Shown: positions 1-8,563 of the stretch, one piece after another
Position numbering within the stretch: the stretch's first letter is position 1
Layout of the letters: each line of letters begins with the position of its first letter
Origin: Pseudomonadota bacterium
GTDB taxonomy: Bacteria > Pseudomonadota > Alphaproteobacteria > Caulobacterales > Caulobacteraceae
Length of the DNA stretch: 64,000 bases
Direction: 5' to 3'
Assembly (NCBI GenBank): GCA_018241995.1
Contig: JAFECT010000007.1
Coordinates: forward strand, 1-64,000
Position numbers and translations under genes: made by a program
Notes under the pieces: model-generated
What the model saw: the letters and a program-made list of their open reading frames with translations, nothing else
Told to the model about the DNA's origin: nothing
Database searches by the model: none

Positions 1-19
1 TCCTTAGAGTCCACAGCAC

Positions 20-1087
20 CTAGCGCGTCTCGCCGCTTCCCCGGCGGCGGCGTCTGCGGCGGCGGTTCTTCATCAGGGCCATCAGCATCCCCTCGCGCAG
101 GCCGCGGTCGGCGACGCGCACGCGCTCGCAGGGCCATAGGTCCTGCACCGCCTGCAGGATCGCGGCGCCGGCCAGCACCAGGTCGGCGCGATCCTTGCCG
201 ATGCAGGGCTCTGCGGCGCGGCCCGCAGGCCCGAGCTCCAGCAGACGGTCCGCCGCGGCGCGGCAGTCGCCGGCGGTCATCCACAGGCCGTCGACGCGGG
301 CGCGTTCGTATCGCTTCAGCCCCAGGTGCAGGCCGGCCAGGCTGGTGATGGCGCCTGACGTGCCGACCATGTGGGCGCGCCCTTGCTGAAACAGCGGGCG
401 CAGCGGGTCGGCGGCGCCGAAGCGGGCGATCTCGGCCTTCACCGCGTCGGCCATGGCCTTGTACCAGGCGGGCTTGGCGTCTTCGGGCTCGGGGAAGCGC
501 TCGGCCAGGGTCACCACGCCGATGGGGATCGACAGCCACGCGATCACTTCCGGCTTGGCGCGGGGGCGGCCGTCCTCGATCAGCGACACCCAGGAGAGTT
601 CGGTGGAGCCGCCACCGACGTCGATAACCAGGGCCGCCTCGGCCTCGGGATCGAGCAGGTTGGCGCAGCCCGCCACCGACAGGCGCGCCTCCTCGTCCGG
701 CGGGATGATGGTGAGCTTGAGACCGGTTTCCGCCTCGACCCGGCGAATGAACTCCGGCCCGTTCGAAGCGGAGCGGCAGGCCTGGGTCGCCACTGCGCGC
801 AGGCGCGTGACCTGGCGGCGGCGCACCTTCTCGGCGCAGATCCTCAGCGCCGCGATGGCCCGCTCCATGGCCTCGGGCTGCAGCTGGCCTGACGCGGTCA
901 GGCCCTCGCCCAGCCGCACGATGCGCGAGAAGGCCTCGACGATGCGGAAACCGCCGCCCCGGTTGGGCGTGGCGATCAAGAGGCGGCAATTGTTGGTGCC
1001 AAGGTCCAGCGCCGCGTAACAGCGGGCCCTTTCGATCCTGACGGACTCCTCGCCTGAGGCGGGAAGCGCGACGGGAGCCTCTGACAT
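20..1087 (-). CDS. Ppx/GppA family phosphatase (exopolyphosphatase / pppGpp phosphohydrolase type)
   Basis: The family hydrolyses polyphosphate or the 5'-phosphate of pppGpp, linking to stringent and phosphate stress. The protein (355 aa) shows the actin-like ATPase fold signatures: ALDLGTNNCRLLIA near residues 26-39 (phosphate-1 loop) and VIDVGGGSTEL near 154-164 (phosphate-2 loop). It lacks the C-terminal HD-like domain of the long enterobacterial enzymes, so it is a short form. The ATG at 1087 (MSEAP) was chosen because the family core begins about 25 residues later; a further 32 in-frame codons upstream look non-native. The extreme C-terminus is oddly basic, with a run of eight arginines coded by CGG-type repeats. 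Which substrate is preferred cannot be told from sequence. Confidence 0.9.
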   Translation of the reverse strand: MSEAPVALPASGEESVRIERARCYAALDLGTNNCRLLIATPNRGGGFRIVEAFSRIVRLGEGLTASGQLQPEAMERAIAALRICAEKVRRRQVTRLRAVATQACRSASNGPEFIRRVEAETGLKLTIIPPDEEARLSVAGCANLLDPEAEAALVIDVGGGSTELSWVSLIEDGRPRAKPEVIAWLSIPIGVVTLAERFPEPEDAKPAWYKAMADAVKAEIARFGAADPLRPLFQQGRAHMVGTSGAITSLAGLHLGLKRYERARVDGLWMTAGDCRAAADRLLELGPAGRAAEPCIGKDRADLVLAGAAILQAVQDLWPCERVRVADRGLREGMLMALMKNRRRRRRRRGSGETR

Positions 1088-1264
1088 GGCTCGACCTCGA
1101 ATCCCCGGGAATCGCGCCGCGACCGGCCGTCCCGCTTTCAAAAGGAACCTACCGCCCGTTCGCGCCCCAGAACAAGGGCTCAACCTGACGGATGTTCATA
1201 GGCGGCGTTCAGGGGAGCGTCAGGTGCGGGTCGCTATGGTGCTGATCGTGAAAGGATTTGCGTC

Positions 1265-1594
1265 ATGAATACCCACATCGCGAAATTCGGCATCGGCCAG
1301 ATGGTCCGGCACAAGAACTTCCCATTCCGCGGCGTGATCTTTGACGTGGACTACGCGTACGCCAATTCGGAGCAGTGGTGGCTTGCCATCCCCGAGGCCG
1401 ATCGCCCGGCCAAGGATCAGCCCTACTACCACCTGCTGGCCGAGAGCGACGACGGCGCCTATGTGGCCTACGTCTCCGAACAGAACCTGGCGCCCGACGA
1501 GAGCGGCAAGCCCATCGAGCACCCGGAAGCCGAGTTCATCTTCGCGGGCTTCGACCACGGCTGCTATCGCCCGCGCCCCAGGCCCATGCACTGA
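1265..1594 (+). CDS. hspQ: Heat shock protein HspQ (YccV-like, hemimethylated-DNA-binding family)
   Basis: This 109-residue protein matches the HspQ/YccV family along its length: an N-terminal KFGIGQMVRHKNFPFRGVIFDVD strand region, a central WWLAIP and PYYHLLAE segment, and YVSEQNL near the middle-to-end. In enterobacteria HspQ is a small heat-shock protein that acts as a specificity factor for Lon and was also described as binding hemimethylated oriC DNA; neither role is shown for this protein. It starts with ATG and stands alone, divergent from the phosphatase gene. Family assignment is firm, cellular role inferred. Confidence 0.92.
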   Translation: MNTHIAKFGIGQMVRHKNFPFRGVIFDVDYAYANSEQWWLAIPEADRPAKDQPYYHLLAESDDGAYVAYVSEQNLAPDESGKPIEHPEAEFIFAGFDHGCYRPRPRPMH

Positions 1595-1611
1595 CCCGGC
1601 TCAAGCGCGAG

Positions 1612-1629
1612 GCCGCCTGATCAGGCGGC
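1612..1629. repeat. Perfect 18-bp palindrome spanning a kinase stop codon
   Basis: GCCGCCTGATCAGGCGGC reads the same on both strands. It sits between the convergent hspQ and hybrid-kinase genes, and the kinase stop codon (minus strand, 1621-1623) lies in its centre. There is no T-run on either side, so it is at most a weak terminator. It could equally be a protein-binding palindrome or chance in GC-rich DNA. Confidence 0.5.
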
Positions 1630-4152
1630 TTCGCTCGCCGCGGGCCGCGTCATCAGGATCTCAGCCACGAGGCGCACCAGGGCGTCGGGCCGGATCGGCT
1701 TGGCCATATGGAAATCGGCGCCGGCCTTGCGGGTCATCTCCGCATGCTCGGCCAGGGCGTCGGCGGTCAGGGCGACGATGGGTGTGCGCCCAGGCTCGCG
1801 TTCAGGCCCGCGTCGCTGCTCGGCGGCGCGAATGGCGCGGGTGGCGCTCAGGCCGTCGAGCTTGGGCATGTGCAGGTCCATCAGGATCAGGTCGAAGGCC
1901 GCACCCGCGCTCGCCGCCTCGGCCTCGGCCGCAACCGCCAGTTCGCCGTCGCCGACGATGGTCAGGTCCACGCCCAGCGGCTCCAGGATCAGGGAGATCA
2001 CACGCTGGTTGGCCGGGTGGTCCTCGGCCAGCAGGACCCGCCGCCCGACCAGCGGGACGCTGTCGGCCTCGGCGTCGATATCCTCCGCCGCCTGCGCGAG
2101 CTCGACGGGTTCCAGCGGCAGGGCGGCATAGAAGCGGGAGCCGACGCCAGGCTCGGACTCCGCCCAGACCCGCCCGCCCATGATCCCGGCCAGCGAGGCG
2201 CAGATGGCCAGGCCCAGGCCCGTGCCGCCGAAGCGGCGGGTGATCGACAGGTCCGCCTGCTCGAAACGCTGGAACAGCCGCTGGGCTACCTCTTCCGAGA
2301 AGCCGATGCCGGTGTCGCGTACGGTGAACAGCAGGCCCTGGTCGTCGCGGGCGACCTCCAGCGTGACCTCGCCGGCCTCGGTGAACTTCACAGCGTTCGA
2401 GAGGAAGTTGGACAGGATCTGGGTGAGCCGAACCTCGTCGCCGAGCGCGCCGCCGGCGGCGTCGGCGTGCAGCGCCCAGGTCAAACGCAGGCCCTTGGCC
2501 TCGGCCGAGGCGCGATGCAGCTCCGCCACCCGGCGCACGCAGACGCCGAGGTCGAACGGCTCGCGCGCCAGCGACATCTGGCCCGCCTCGATCTTGGAGA
2601 AGTCCAGGATGTCGGTCAGCACCTGTTCCAAGAGGCGCCCGGAGGAGACGATCAGACCGGCCATCTCCTTGTCCTCGGCATGGGTCTGGCGCCGGGCGAG
2701 AAGGTCGGAGAGCGCGATCACGCCGTTCAGGGGCGTGCGCAGCTCATGGCTCATGGTGGCCAGGAACGACGACTTGGCCTGGTTTGCGCGGTCGAGCTCG
2801 GCGGTGCGTTCGCGCACGCGCTCCTCCAGTCCCGCCATCAGGGCCTGGGAGCGGGCGCGCTCGTCGGCCAGGGCGCGGGCCAGGGCGCCGATCTCGTCGC
2901 TGCGCGATTCCAGTCCCTGGGAAACGCCTTTCGCGTGCGAGCCCTCGGGCTGGGCCAGCTGCTCCAGCGGCCGCACCACCAGGCTGCGGGTCCACAGCAG
3001 GATCAGCGCCGCCTGGCCCAGTGCGCCGACCAGACCCAACAGCAGCAGAGGCAGGGCCGACAGGCTGGCGTCCCGGTTCACCGCCGCCTTGGGCAGGCTC
3101 ATCAGGAAGTACCAGCGCGCATCGATGTGGCCATAGGCGACCAGATCCTGCCCGTCGGGGCTGACGACGACGCCCGCCTCCCGCTTCTGGGCGCGGATCG
3201 CGCGGGCCAGGTCGCGCAGGCGCAGGCGCTTTTCATAGTCCTTCACCACAGGGGCCGTGACGTCGGCAGTCTCCAGGCCCGGCGCTGCGATCAGCGAGCC
3301 CTGCTCGTCGATGATCAGGGTGTTGGCGCCGGGCAGGGTGTCCTTGATGGTCCTCAGGAAATAGGAGCCCATCGGGATGGTGTCGGCCCAGGTCCCGATG
3401 TAGCGCCCGTGCAGATAGACCGGCGTGACGCAGGCCGAGACCATGGTCTTGTGTGTCGGGTCGGTCAGCAGCGGCGTCAGCTTGGTGCAGGCGGTGACGC
3501 CTGACGGGTTGTTGGCGGGCAGGCTGACCTTGACGAGGTCCAGCTTGGCGAGGTCGAGGTCGGCCGCCGCGATGTGGCTGTAGAAGGCGATCTTCTCGGG
3601 GTGATCGGGCGCGAACATCACCATCCGGTTGGATGGCGTGGCGAAGTAGAAGTTATCGAAGAAGCCGCGATCGGCCTCGCCCGAGCCGCGCACCACATAG
3701 GCGGTGGCGAGCAGCAGCCGCTTCTCCTCCGCCGTGACCTTGGCGCCGTCGGCGATGAAGGCGGTCATACCGTAGAGCCGCTCGCCGCCCGGCTGGGTGA
3801 CGCCGGACGCCAGGGCCGGCAGGCTGCGCCGGGTGCCGTCAGGCTGCAGCGGGAACCACCGGTCGAACAGGCGCACGGCCTCGGCCGTGTCCATGTGCTC
3901 ATAGCGTTCGATGAGGGCGTTGGTGGCGGCGGTGTGCTTGACCCTGAGTTGCTCGAACAGGGCCTGTTCGGTCTTGGTGCGCTGCTTGACGTAGAGCGCC
4001 AGATCCTCGACGCGCTGTTGCTGCGCGCGATCGCGGAACAACAGGTAGGCGGTCACGGAAGCAGTGGCGGTGAAGGCGAGGGAAATCGCCAGCAAACCGC
4101 CCAGCAACTTCTGGGACAGCGTCAGGGGCGGCAGCTTGAACTTCAAACCCAA
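1621..4152 (-). CDS. Membrane-bound hybrid sensor histidine kinase with receiver domain
   Basis: An 843-residue hybrid kinase. Order seen: a membrane segment at about 15-38, a large extracytoplasmic sensor region (about 40-350, PDC/double-Cache-like by layout), a second membrane segment at about 362-386, a coiled linker with ERVRERTAELDRANQAKS, a HisKA domain with phospho-acceptor H469 in TMSHELRTPLNG, an ATPase domain with glycine-rich loops (DTGIGF, GGTGLGLAIC), and a C-terminal receiver with phospho-acceptor D759 in LMDLHMPKLDG. No partner phosphotransferase or output regulator is encoded beside it, so it is an orphan hybrid kinase. The ligand cannot be predicted. Start ATG at 4152 places a short basic stretch before the first membrane helix, as expected. 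Confidence 0.93.
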   Translation of the reverse strand: MGLKFKLPPLTLSQKLLGGLLAISLAFTATASVTAYLLFRDRAQQQRVEDLALYVKQRTKTEQALFEQLRVKHTAATNALIERYEHMDTAEAVRLFDRWFPLQPDGTRRSLPALASGVTQPGGERLYGMTAFIADGAKVTAEEKRLLLATAYVVRGSGEADRGFFDNFYFATPSNRMVMFAPDHPEKIAFYSHIAAADLDLAKLDLVKVSLPANNPSGVTACTKLTPLLTDPTHKTMVSACVTPVYLHGRYIGTWADTIPMGSYFLRTIKDTLPGANTLIIDEQGSLIAAPGLETADVTAPVVKDYEKRLRLRDLARAIRAQKREAGVVVSPDGQDLVAYGHIDARWYFLMSLPKAAVNRDASLSALPLLLLGLVGALGQAALILLWTRSLVVRPLEQLAQPEGSHAKGVSQGLESRSDEIGALARALADERARSQALMAGLEERVRERTAELDRANQAKSSFLATMSHELRTPLNGVIALSDLLARRQTHAEDKEMAGLIVSSGRLLEQVLTDILDFSKIEAGQMSLAREPFDLGVCVRRVAELHRASAEAKGLRLTWALHADAAGGALGDEVRLTQILSNFLSNAVKFTEAGEVTLEVARDDQGLLFTVRDTGIGFSEEVAQRLFQRFEQADLSITRRFGGTGLGLAICASLAGIMGGRVWAESEPGVGSRFYAALPLEPVELAQAAEDIDAEADSVPLVGRRVLLAEDHPANQRVISLILEPLGVDLTIVGDGELAVAAEAEAASAGAAFDLILMDLHMPKLDGLSATRAIRAAEQRRGPEREPGRTPIVALTADALAEHAEMTRKAGADFHMAKPIRPDALVRLVAEILMTRPAASEAA

Positions 4153-4336
4153 TGGTCCTGCTTGAGCCGCCCATTCCAGCAGATTGTGATTTAACCCTGC
4201 TTAATATTGACCCGATCCTTAAGCCTGCGACCATCCGCCCCAATTCGGCCGCAAAGCCCCTTCGTCGCACGCCTATGGCGGCGCGGGCGCGGGTTCACTA
4301 GATCAGGCGCGTACCCAGCTTGAGGCCAGCCCCGCG

Positions 4337-5212
4337 ATGAGCGACTTCGCCCACGTCCATGAAACCCCGCCCCCGGGCGCGGCCGCCGACTGGACGATCC
4401 CGCAGGACTGGGACCGCTATACGCCGCAGGAGCACGATACCTGGGTCAGGCTCTACGAGCGGCAGATGAAGGTGCTGCCCGGCCGCGCCTGCGACGCCTT
4501 CATGCAGGGGCTGGACGCGCTGGACCTGCACGGCGGCGGCATCCCCGACCTGGAGAAGCTGAACAAGGCGCTGGAGGCGCTGACCGGCTGGCGGGTGGTG
4601 TGCGTCCCGGGGTTGGTGCCCGATGAGGTGTTCTTCGAGCACCTGGCCAACCGGCGCTTTCCCGCGGGCCAGTTCATCCGCCGGCCGGACCAGCTCGACT
4701 ACATCCAGGAGCCGGACATCTTCCACGACGTGTTCGGGCACGTGCCGATGCTGACCGACACAGTGTTCGCCGACTACATGGCCGCCTATGGTCGAGGAGG
4801 CCTGCGCGCGCTCGGCCTGGGGCAGCTGCACAACCTGGCGCGCCTGTACTGGTACACTGTCGAGTTCGGCCTGATGCAGACGCCGAACGGGGTGCGCATC
4901 TACGGGGCCGGGATCGTCTCCTCCGCCACCGAGAGCGTGTTCGCCCTGGAGGATGGTTCGCCCAACCGCCTGGGCTTCGACATGCTGCGCGTGATGCGAA
5001 CGCCCTACCGCATCGACGACTTCCAGCAGGCCTATTTCGTCATCCCCGGCTTCGAGCAGCTGCTGCGCGAAACCCTGGAGGATTTCGCCCCGGCCTATGA
5101 GCGGCTGAAAGCGTTGCCCGACCTCGAGATCGACGAGATCACGGGCGAGGACACGGTGATCCACCGGGGCGACCAGGCCTACGCGAAGGCCGGGGGGCGG
5201 TTCGCGGTCTAG
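4337..5212 (+). CDS. phhA: Phenylalanine 4-monooxygenase (bacterial, single-domain)
   Basis: Converts L-phenylalanine to tyrosine using O2, Fe(II) and a tetrahydropterin. The 291-residue length fits the bacterial catalytic-domain-only enzyme. The iron site is visible: two histidines in DIFHDVFGHVPML and the carboxylate in WYTVEFGLM. The family motif YGAGIVSSATES is also present. No pterin carbinolamine dehydratase (phhB) or aromatic aminotransferase lies next to it; folE, which starts pterin synthesis, occurs about 48 kb away in this window. It is divergent from the hybrid kinase and its stop overlaps the convergent next gene by 4 nt (CTAG). Confidence 0.95.
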   Translation: MSDFAHVHETPPPGAAADWTIPQDWDRYTPQEHDTWVRLYERQMKVLPGRACDAFMQGLDALDLHGGGIPDLEKLNKALEALTGWRVVCVPGLVPDEVFFEHLANRRFPAGQFIRRPDQLDYIQEPDIFHDVFGHVPMLTDTVFADYMAAYGRGGLRALGLGQLHNLARLYWYTVEFGLMQTPNGVRIYGAGIVSSATESVFALEDGSPNRLGFDMLRVMRTPYRIDDFQQAYFVIPGFEQLLRETLEDFAPAYERLKALPDLEIDEITGEDTVIHRGDQAYAKAGGRFAV

Positions 5213-7014
5213 CCCCGCCGCACAAACCCGCCAGCATCCCAATCTTCGCTGCCTACGCCGTGGTGAACGAAGAACAGGCCTTCGGGATCATAGCGGGCCT
5301 TGACGCGGCGAAGGCGAGGGTAGTTCGGGCCGAAGAAGGCGCTCTGCCAGGCCTTGTTGAAGTAGTTGCTCTCCGAGACGTAGGAGCCGCGTTCGGGCGC
5401 GATCTTCCAGAGTTCGGCGGTGGCCGCGTCGATGGCCTTGGCGTGACGCTCGGCGACGCCCGGCTCTTCCTTCATGCCCGCGGGCAGGCCCGGCCAGGGC
5501 GGCTGCCCGCCGGTGGCGATGATGGCGAGCGCGAAGGCGGATAGGGCGGCCGGGTTCATGGCGGTGTCGGCGGCGTGCTTCAGCATCTCGTCGGACGCGC
5601 CGGCCAGCCCCTTGTTGAAGTGCAGGCCCACGTCGAAGTGGCGGCTGGCGGCGAACAGGGCCTCGGCCAGGCGGGCGCGGTTCTCGGGCCGCAGCATGGA
5701 GGCCGGCAGCCAGACGGACTCATAGCCGTGCAGGAACATCGACACCTGCTCCTGGTCGCCGCGCCACCAGGCATGGGTCGCAGGCGCGCCGGGGCGGGAG
5801 TCGGAGACCATGGCGCCGTTGCCGCGCCGCTTGCGCGCCTCCGCGTCCCAATAGCCGCGGGACGGGCCGGCGCCGGCGTCGAAGGCCTCCTCGAAGGCGT
5901 AGTCGCCGGGGCGCGCCGCGACCCAATCCACGAACGGCTTCCAGGTCGCGACCGCCTGCTCGCCGGTCAGGCCCTGGCAGGCCATGGTGATCTTGAGCCG
6001 GTTGTCGGGTCGGATCGCGGCCTGCTCGCCCCAGTGCGGGTTCATCAGGACCTCGGCGAAGAAGCCCATGAAGCGCTCGATCAGGGCGCGGTAGGCCTGG
6101 TCTGAGTTGGCCTTGATCACTGCCTCGGCGCCGCCCAGGCGCTCGGGCAGGTCGTGGGTGCGCACCGTCACGCGGGTGACCACGCCGAAGCTGCCGCCGC
6201 CGCCGCCCTTGATCGCCCAGAACAGCTCCGGGTCCTGCTTTGCATTGACGATGCGGATCTTGCCGTCGGCGGTGACGACCTCGGCCTCCAAGAGATTGCC
6301 CGCAGCGGTGCCGAAGCCCTTCGAGAACGAGCCGAAGCCCCCGCTCTGGATATGGCCGGCCACGCCCACGGAGGTGCAGCCCCCGCCCTGGGCGTAGCGC
6401 CCACCTTTCACCGTCACCGCGTCATAGACGTCGATCCACATGCAGCCGGCGCCCGCGCTGACCGCATGGGCGGGCGCCATGCCCTCGCAGCCCTGGGGAA
6501 CGAAAGCATCGTGCAGGGTCACCGCGTTCATGTGGCGGGTGAAGACCATCAACGAGTCCGGCGCGTTCGAGGTGCCCTGATAGGAGTGTCCGCCGCCCTT
6601 CACGCACAGGCGCAGCCGATGCTCGCGGGCGAAGTTGACGGCGGCCGCCACGTCGGCGGCGGAGCGGGCGGTGACCGCATAGGCGCTGAGCTTAGGCGTC
6701 CAGGCGCCGAGCCAGCCGGAGACCTGTGTGCCGCCCGACTGGTCGCCGAGATAGAACGGGTTCTGCAGCAGCGGCGCCGTCGCCTTGCAGGCCTCGCCGC
6801 CGCCGGGCGTCAGGCAGGCGCCGTAGGGCGAGACCGGCTTTTCCAGGGCGCCGCCCACGGCCTGCCTCAGACCGTTCCAGTCAGCTTCGCTCGGCCAGCC
6901 GGCGTCGCCCGGGCGCAGCCGGCGGAAGGGCTTGGCGGCGGCGAAGGCGGGGGTCTCGGCATAGGCCGCGAGCGGCAGGGCGGCGGCGTAACGGAGCAGG
7001 GCGCGGCGGTTCAT
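5209..7014 (-). CDS. Exported FAD-dependent oxidoreductase, berberine-bridge-enzyme type
   Basis: A 601-residue flavoprotein of the VAO/PCMH family. The FAD-binding part contains RLCVKGGGHSYQGTS, where the His of GGGHS is the usual covalent FAD attachment site, and GGGCTSVGVAGHIQSGGFG further on. The C-terminus carries the BBE signature (NYFNKAWQSAFFGPNYPRLRRVKARYDPEGLF, summarised). The chosen ATG at 7014 begins MNRRALLRYAAALPLAAYA, a twin-arginine-like signal peptide ending near AFAA; extra in-frame codons upstream were rejected for that reason. Substrate is unknown; the family oxidises sugars, alkaloids and other alcohols. Its 3' end overlaps phhA tail-to-tail by 4 nt. Confidence 0.88.
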   Translation of the reverse strand: MNRRALLRYAAALPLAAYAETPAFAAAKPFRRLRPGDAGWPSEADWNGLRQAVGGALEKPVSPYGACLTPGGGEACKATAPLLQNPFYLGDQSGGTQVSGWLGAWTPKLSAYAVTARSAADVAAAVNFAREHRLRLCVKGGGHSYQGTSNAPDSLMVFTRHMNAVTLHDAFVPQGCEGMAPAHAVSAGAGCMWIDVYDAVTVKGGRYAQGGGCTSVGVAGHIQSGGFGSFSKGFGTAAGNLLEAEVVTADGKIRIVNAKQDPELFWAIKGGGGGSFGVVTRVTVRTHDLPERLGGAEAVIKANSDQAYRALIERFMGFFAEVLMNPHWGEQAAIRPDNRLKITMACQGLTGEQAVATWKPFVDWVAARPGDYAFEEAFDAGAGPSRGYWDAEARKRRGNGAMVSDSRPGAPATHAWWRGDQEQVSMFLHGYESVWLPASMLRPENRARLAEALFAASRHFDVGLHFNKGLAGASDEMLKHAADTAMNPAALSAFALAIIATGGQPPWPGLPAGMKEEPGVAERHAKAIDAATAELWKIAPERGSYVSESNYFNKAWQSAFFGPNYPRLRRVKARYDPEGLFFVHHGVGSEDWDAGGFVRRG

Positions 7015-7157
7015 GTCGGGTCTCGCGGTTGGCGGTGAACGCGAACTTGATGGGACCGGCGCAAACCTTCGAGAGCGTCGGTTTGGGCGGCGGCGCGGCG
7101 GTGACGAGCGGCCCAATCCAGGGGCAGGCGGCGACCAATCCGGGACGAGCGGCGTGC

Positions 7158-7568
7158 TTAGTCCAGCACCAGGGCATGGGGACGCTCGGCGTGCTTCGGC
7201 ATGCGCGAGCGGCGGACGACGCCGAGGACGAAGGCCAGAGCCATGACGCCCGCGCCAATAGTCACCAGAGGTGCGCTTAGCGACGGAAGGGTCGGCGCGA
7301 GAAGCTCGACAACATGCCAGAATGCGCCGACCAGGATAGGGACGCCGCTTGAGCGGAGGAGCCAACGCTCAACCCAAGGCAGGGCGGCCCACTCCTCGCG
7401 AGCGCGAACGCCGAGCAGCACGAGATTGCTCATCGTCGCCAGGAAGCACAGGGCCATGCCTAGACTCCGCAACGGATCGGTCACGCGCGGGTGCGTGGCA
7501 TAAAGCGCGAAGCCTCCCAAAGCCACGGCGAAGGCCGCCCAACGGCCGAGCCGCTCCAAGCGGGTCAT
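7158..7568 (-). CDS. Small four-helix membrane protein, unknown function
   Basis: A 136-residue protein starting MTRLERLGRWAAF (an in-frame start 11 codons upstream is also possible). About four hydrophobic segments are visible: FAVALGGFALYA, LGMALCFLATMSNLVLLGV, VPILVGAFWHVVELL and LVTIGAGVMALAFVLGVV. I recognise no named domain. It is divergent from the LytTR regulator gene, with about 185 bp between start codons, so the two may share a control region. Confidence 0.6.
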   Translation of the reverse strand: MTRLERLGRWAAFAVALGGFALYATHPRVTDPLRSLGMALCFLATMSNLVLLGVRAREEWAALPWVERWLLRSSGVPILVGAFWHVVELLAPTLPSLSAPLVTIGAGVMALAFVLGVVRRSRMPKHAERPHALVLD

Positions 7569-7753
7569 AGACGGTCCTGGAAGGGCGGAGGGCGCTGCCA
7601 TGCGGTGAGCCTACGCCTGGTCGCGCGACAGCGCCAATAGCGGAGGTTCGCGTCGCTTCGCCCATGCTATGCAGGCGAACGACCACAGAAGGCTTCGATT
7701 CCACGCGCCATGGCTTCGCCGTCGCCAGTCCCAGCCCCCTTGCAGGCCAGACG

Positions 7754-8563
7754 ATGACAGAGGCCGCCATGCGCCGCCGCGCCTTCTGGATCGCCTATGC
7801 GACGATTGCGGCGTTCGTGCTGCTCTTCACCACCGTGAACGCGCTCAGCGTGCGCGACGACCAGCCCGGCCTGAGGCCGTGGCAGCCGTGGGTCTGGGAA
7901 TACACCAGCGCGGTCGTGACCATCGTTATCGTCCCGTCGATCGCCTGGATGCTGCGGATCGCGCCGCCGGGACCCGGGCGGTGGAGGCGTTTCGCGCTGG
8001 TCCATGCGCCGGCGAGTGTCGTCTACAGCCTGCTGCATTCGGGCGGCTACACCCTGCTGCGAATGGCGATCTATGCGGCGCTTGGCGACCGGTACGGCAA
8101 TTTCAATCCCTTCTATGAGTACCGGAAGGACTTCATCGCCTACATCCTGTTCGGGGCCGTCTTCTGGAGCGCGGGCTTTGTCCTGGACCTGAGACAACGG
8201 GCGCACGCCGCGCCCTCCGCCCCGAGTGAAGCTGCCCCCGCCCTGTTCGACATCCGCGACGGCGCCAGGGTGGTGCGTGCGCCGGTGGCGGAGATCGTGG
8301 CGGTCAATTCTGCAGGCAACTATGTCGAGTTCACCCTGGCGGACGGGCGCAAGCCGCTGATGCGCTCCACGCTCGGCGCCGTCGAGGCGGCGCTGGAGCC
8401 GCACGGTTTCGTGCGCACGCACCGCTCCTGGCTGGTGAATCCGGCGCGGGTGCGCGAGATCGCGCCGGAAGGCTCCGGCGACTTCCGGCTGGAGCTGGAG
8501 GGCGGGGCCGAGGCGCCGCTGTCGCGGCGGTTTCCGGAGGCTCTGCGCGCTCTGCGCGGCTAA
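7754..8563 (+). CDS. Membrane-anchored LytTR-domain transcriptional regulator
   Basis: About 269 residues. The N-terminal half holds four hydrophobic helices (ATIAAFVLLFTTVNAL, YTSAVVTIVIVPSIAWML, a stretch around VHAPASVVYSLLHSGG, and FIAYILFGAVFWSAGFVL). The last about 100 residues are a LytTR DNA-binding domain: VAEIVAVNSAGNYVEFTLADGRKPLMRSTLGAVEAAL, then FVRTHRSWLVNPARVREI (shown in parts). There is no receiver domain, so signalling must come through the membrane part or an unlinked kinase. ATG at 7754 (MTEAAMRRR) was chosen over an upstream start because it leads straight into the first helix; ATG at 7769 is also possible. Targets unknown. Confidence 0.85.
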   Translation: MTEAAMRRRAFWIAYATIAAFVLLFTTVNALSVRDDQPGLRPWQPWVWEYTSAVVTIVIVPSIAWMLRIAPPGPGRWRRFALVHAPASVVYSLLHSGGYTLLRMAIYAALGDRYGNFNPFYEYRKDFIAYILFGAVFWSAGFVLDLRQRAHAAPSAPSEAAPALFDIRDGARVVRAPVAEIVAVNSAGNYVEFTLADGRKPLMRSTLGAVEAALEPHGFVRTHRSWLVNPARVREIAPEGSGDFRLELEGGAEAPLSRRFPEALRALRG

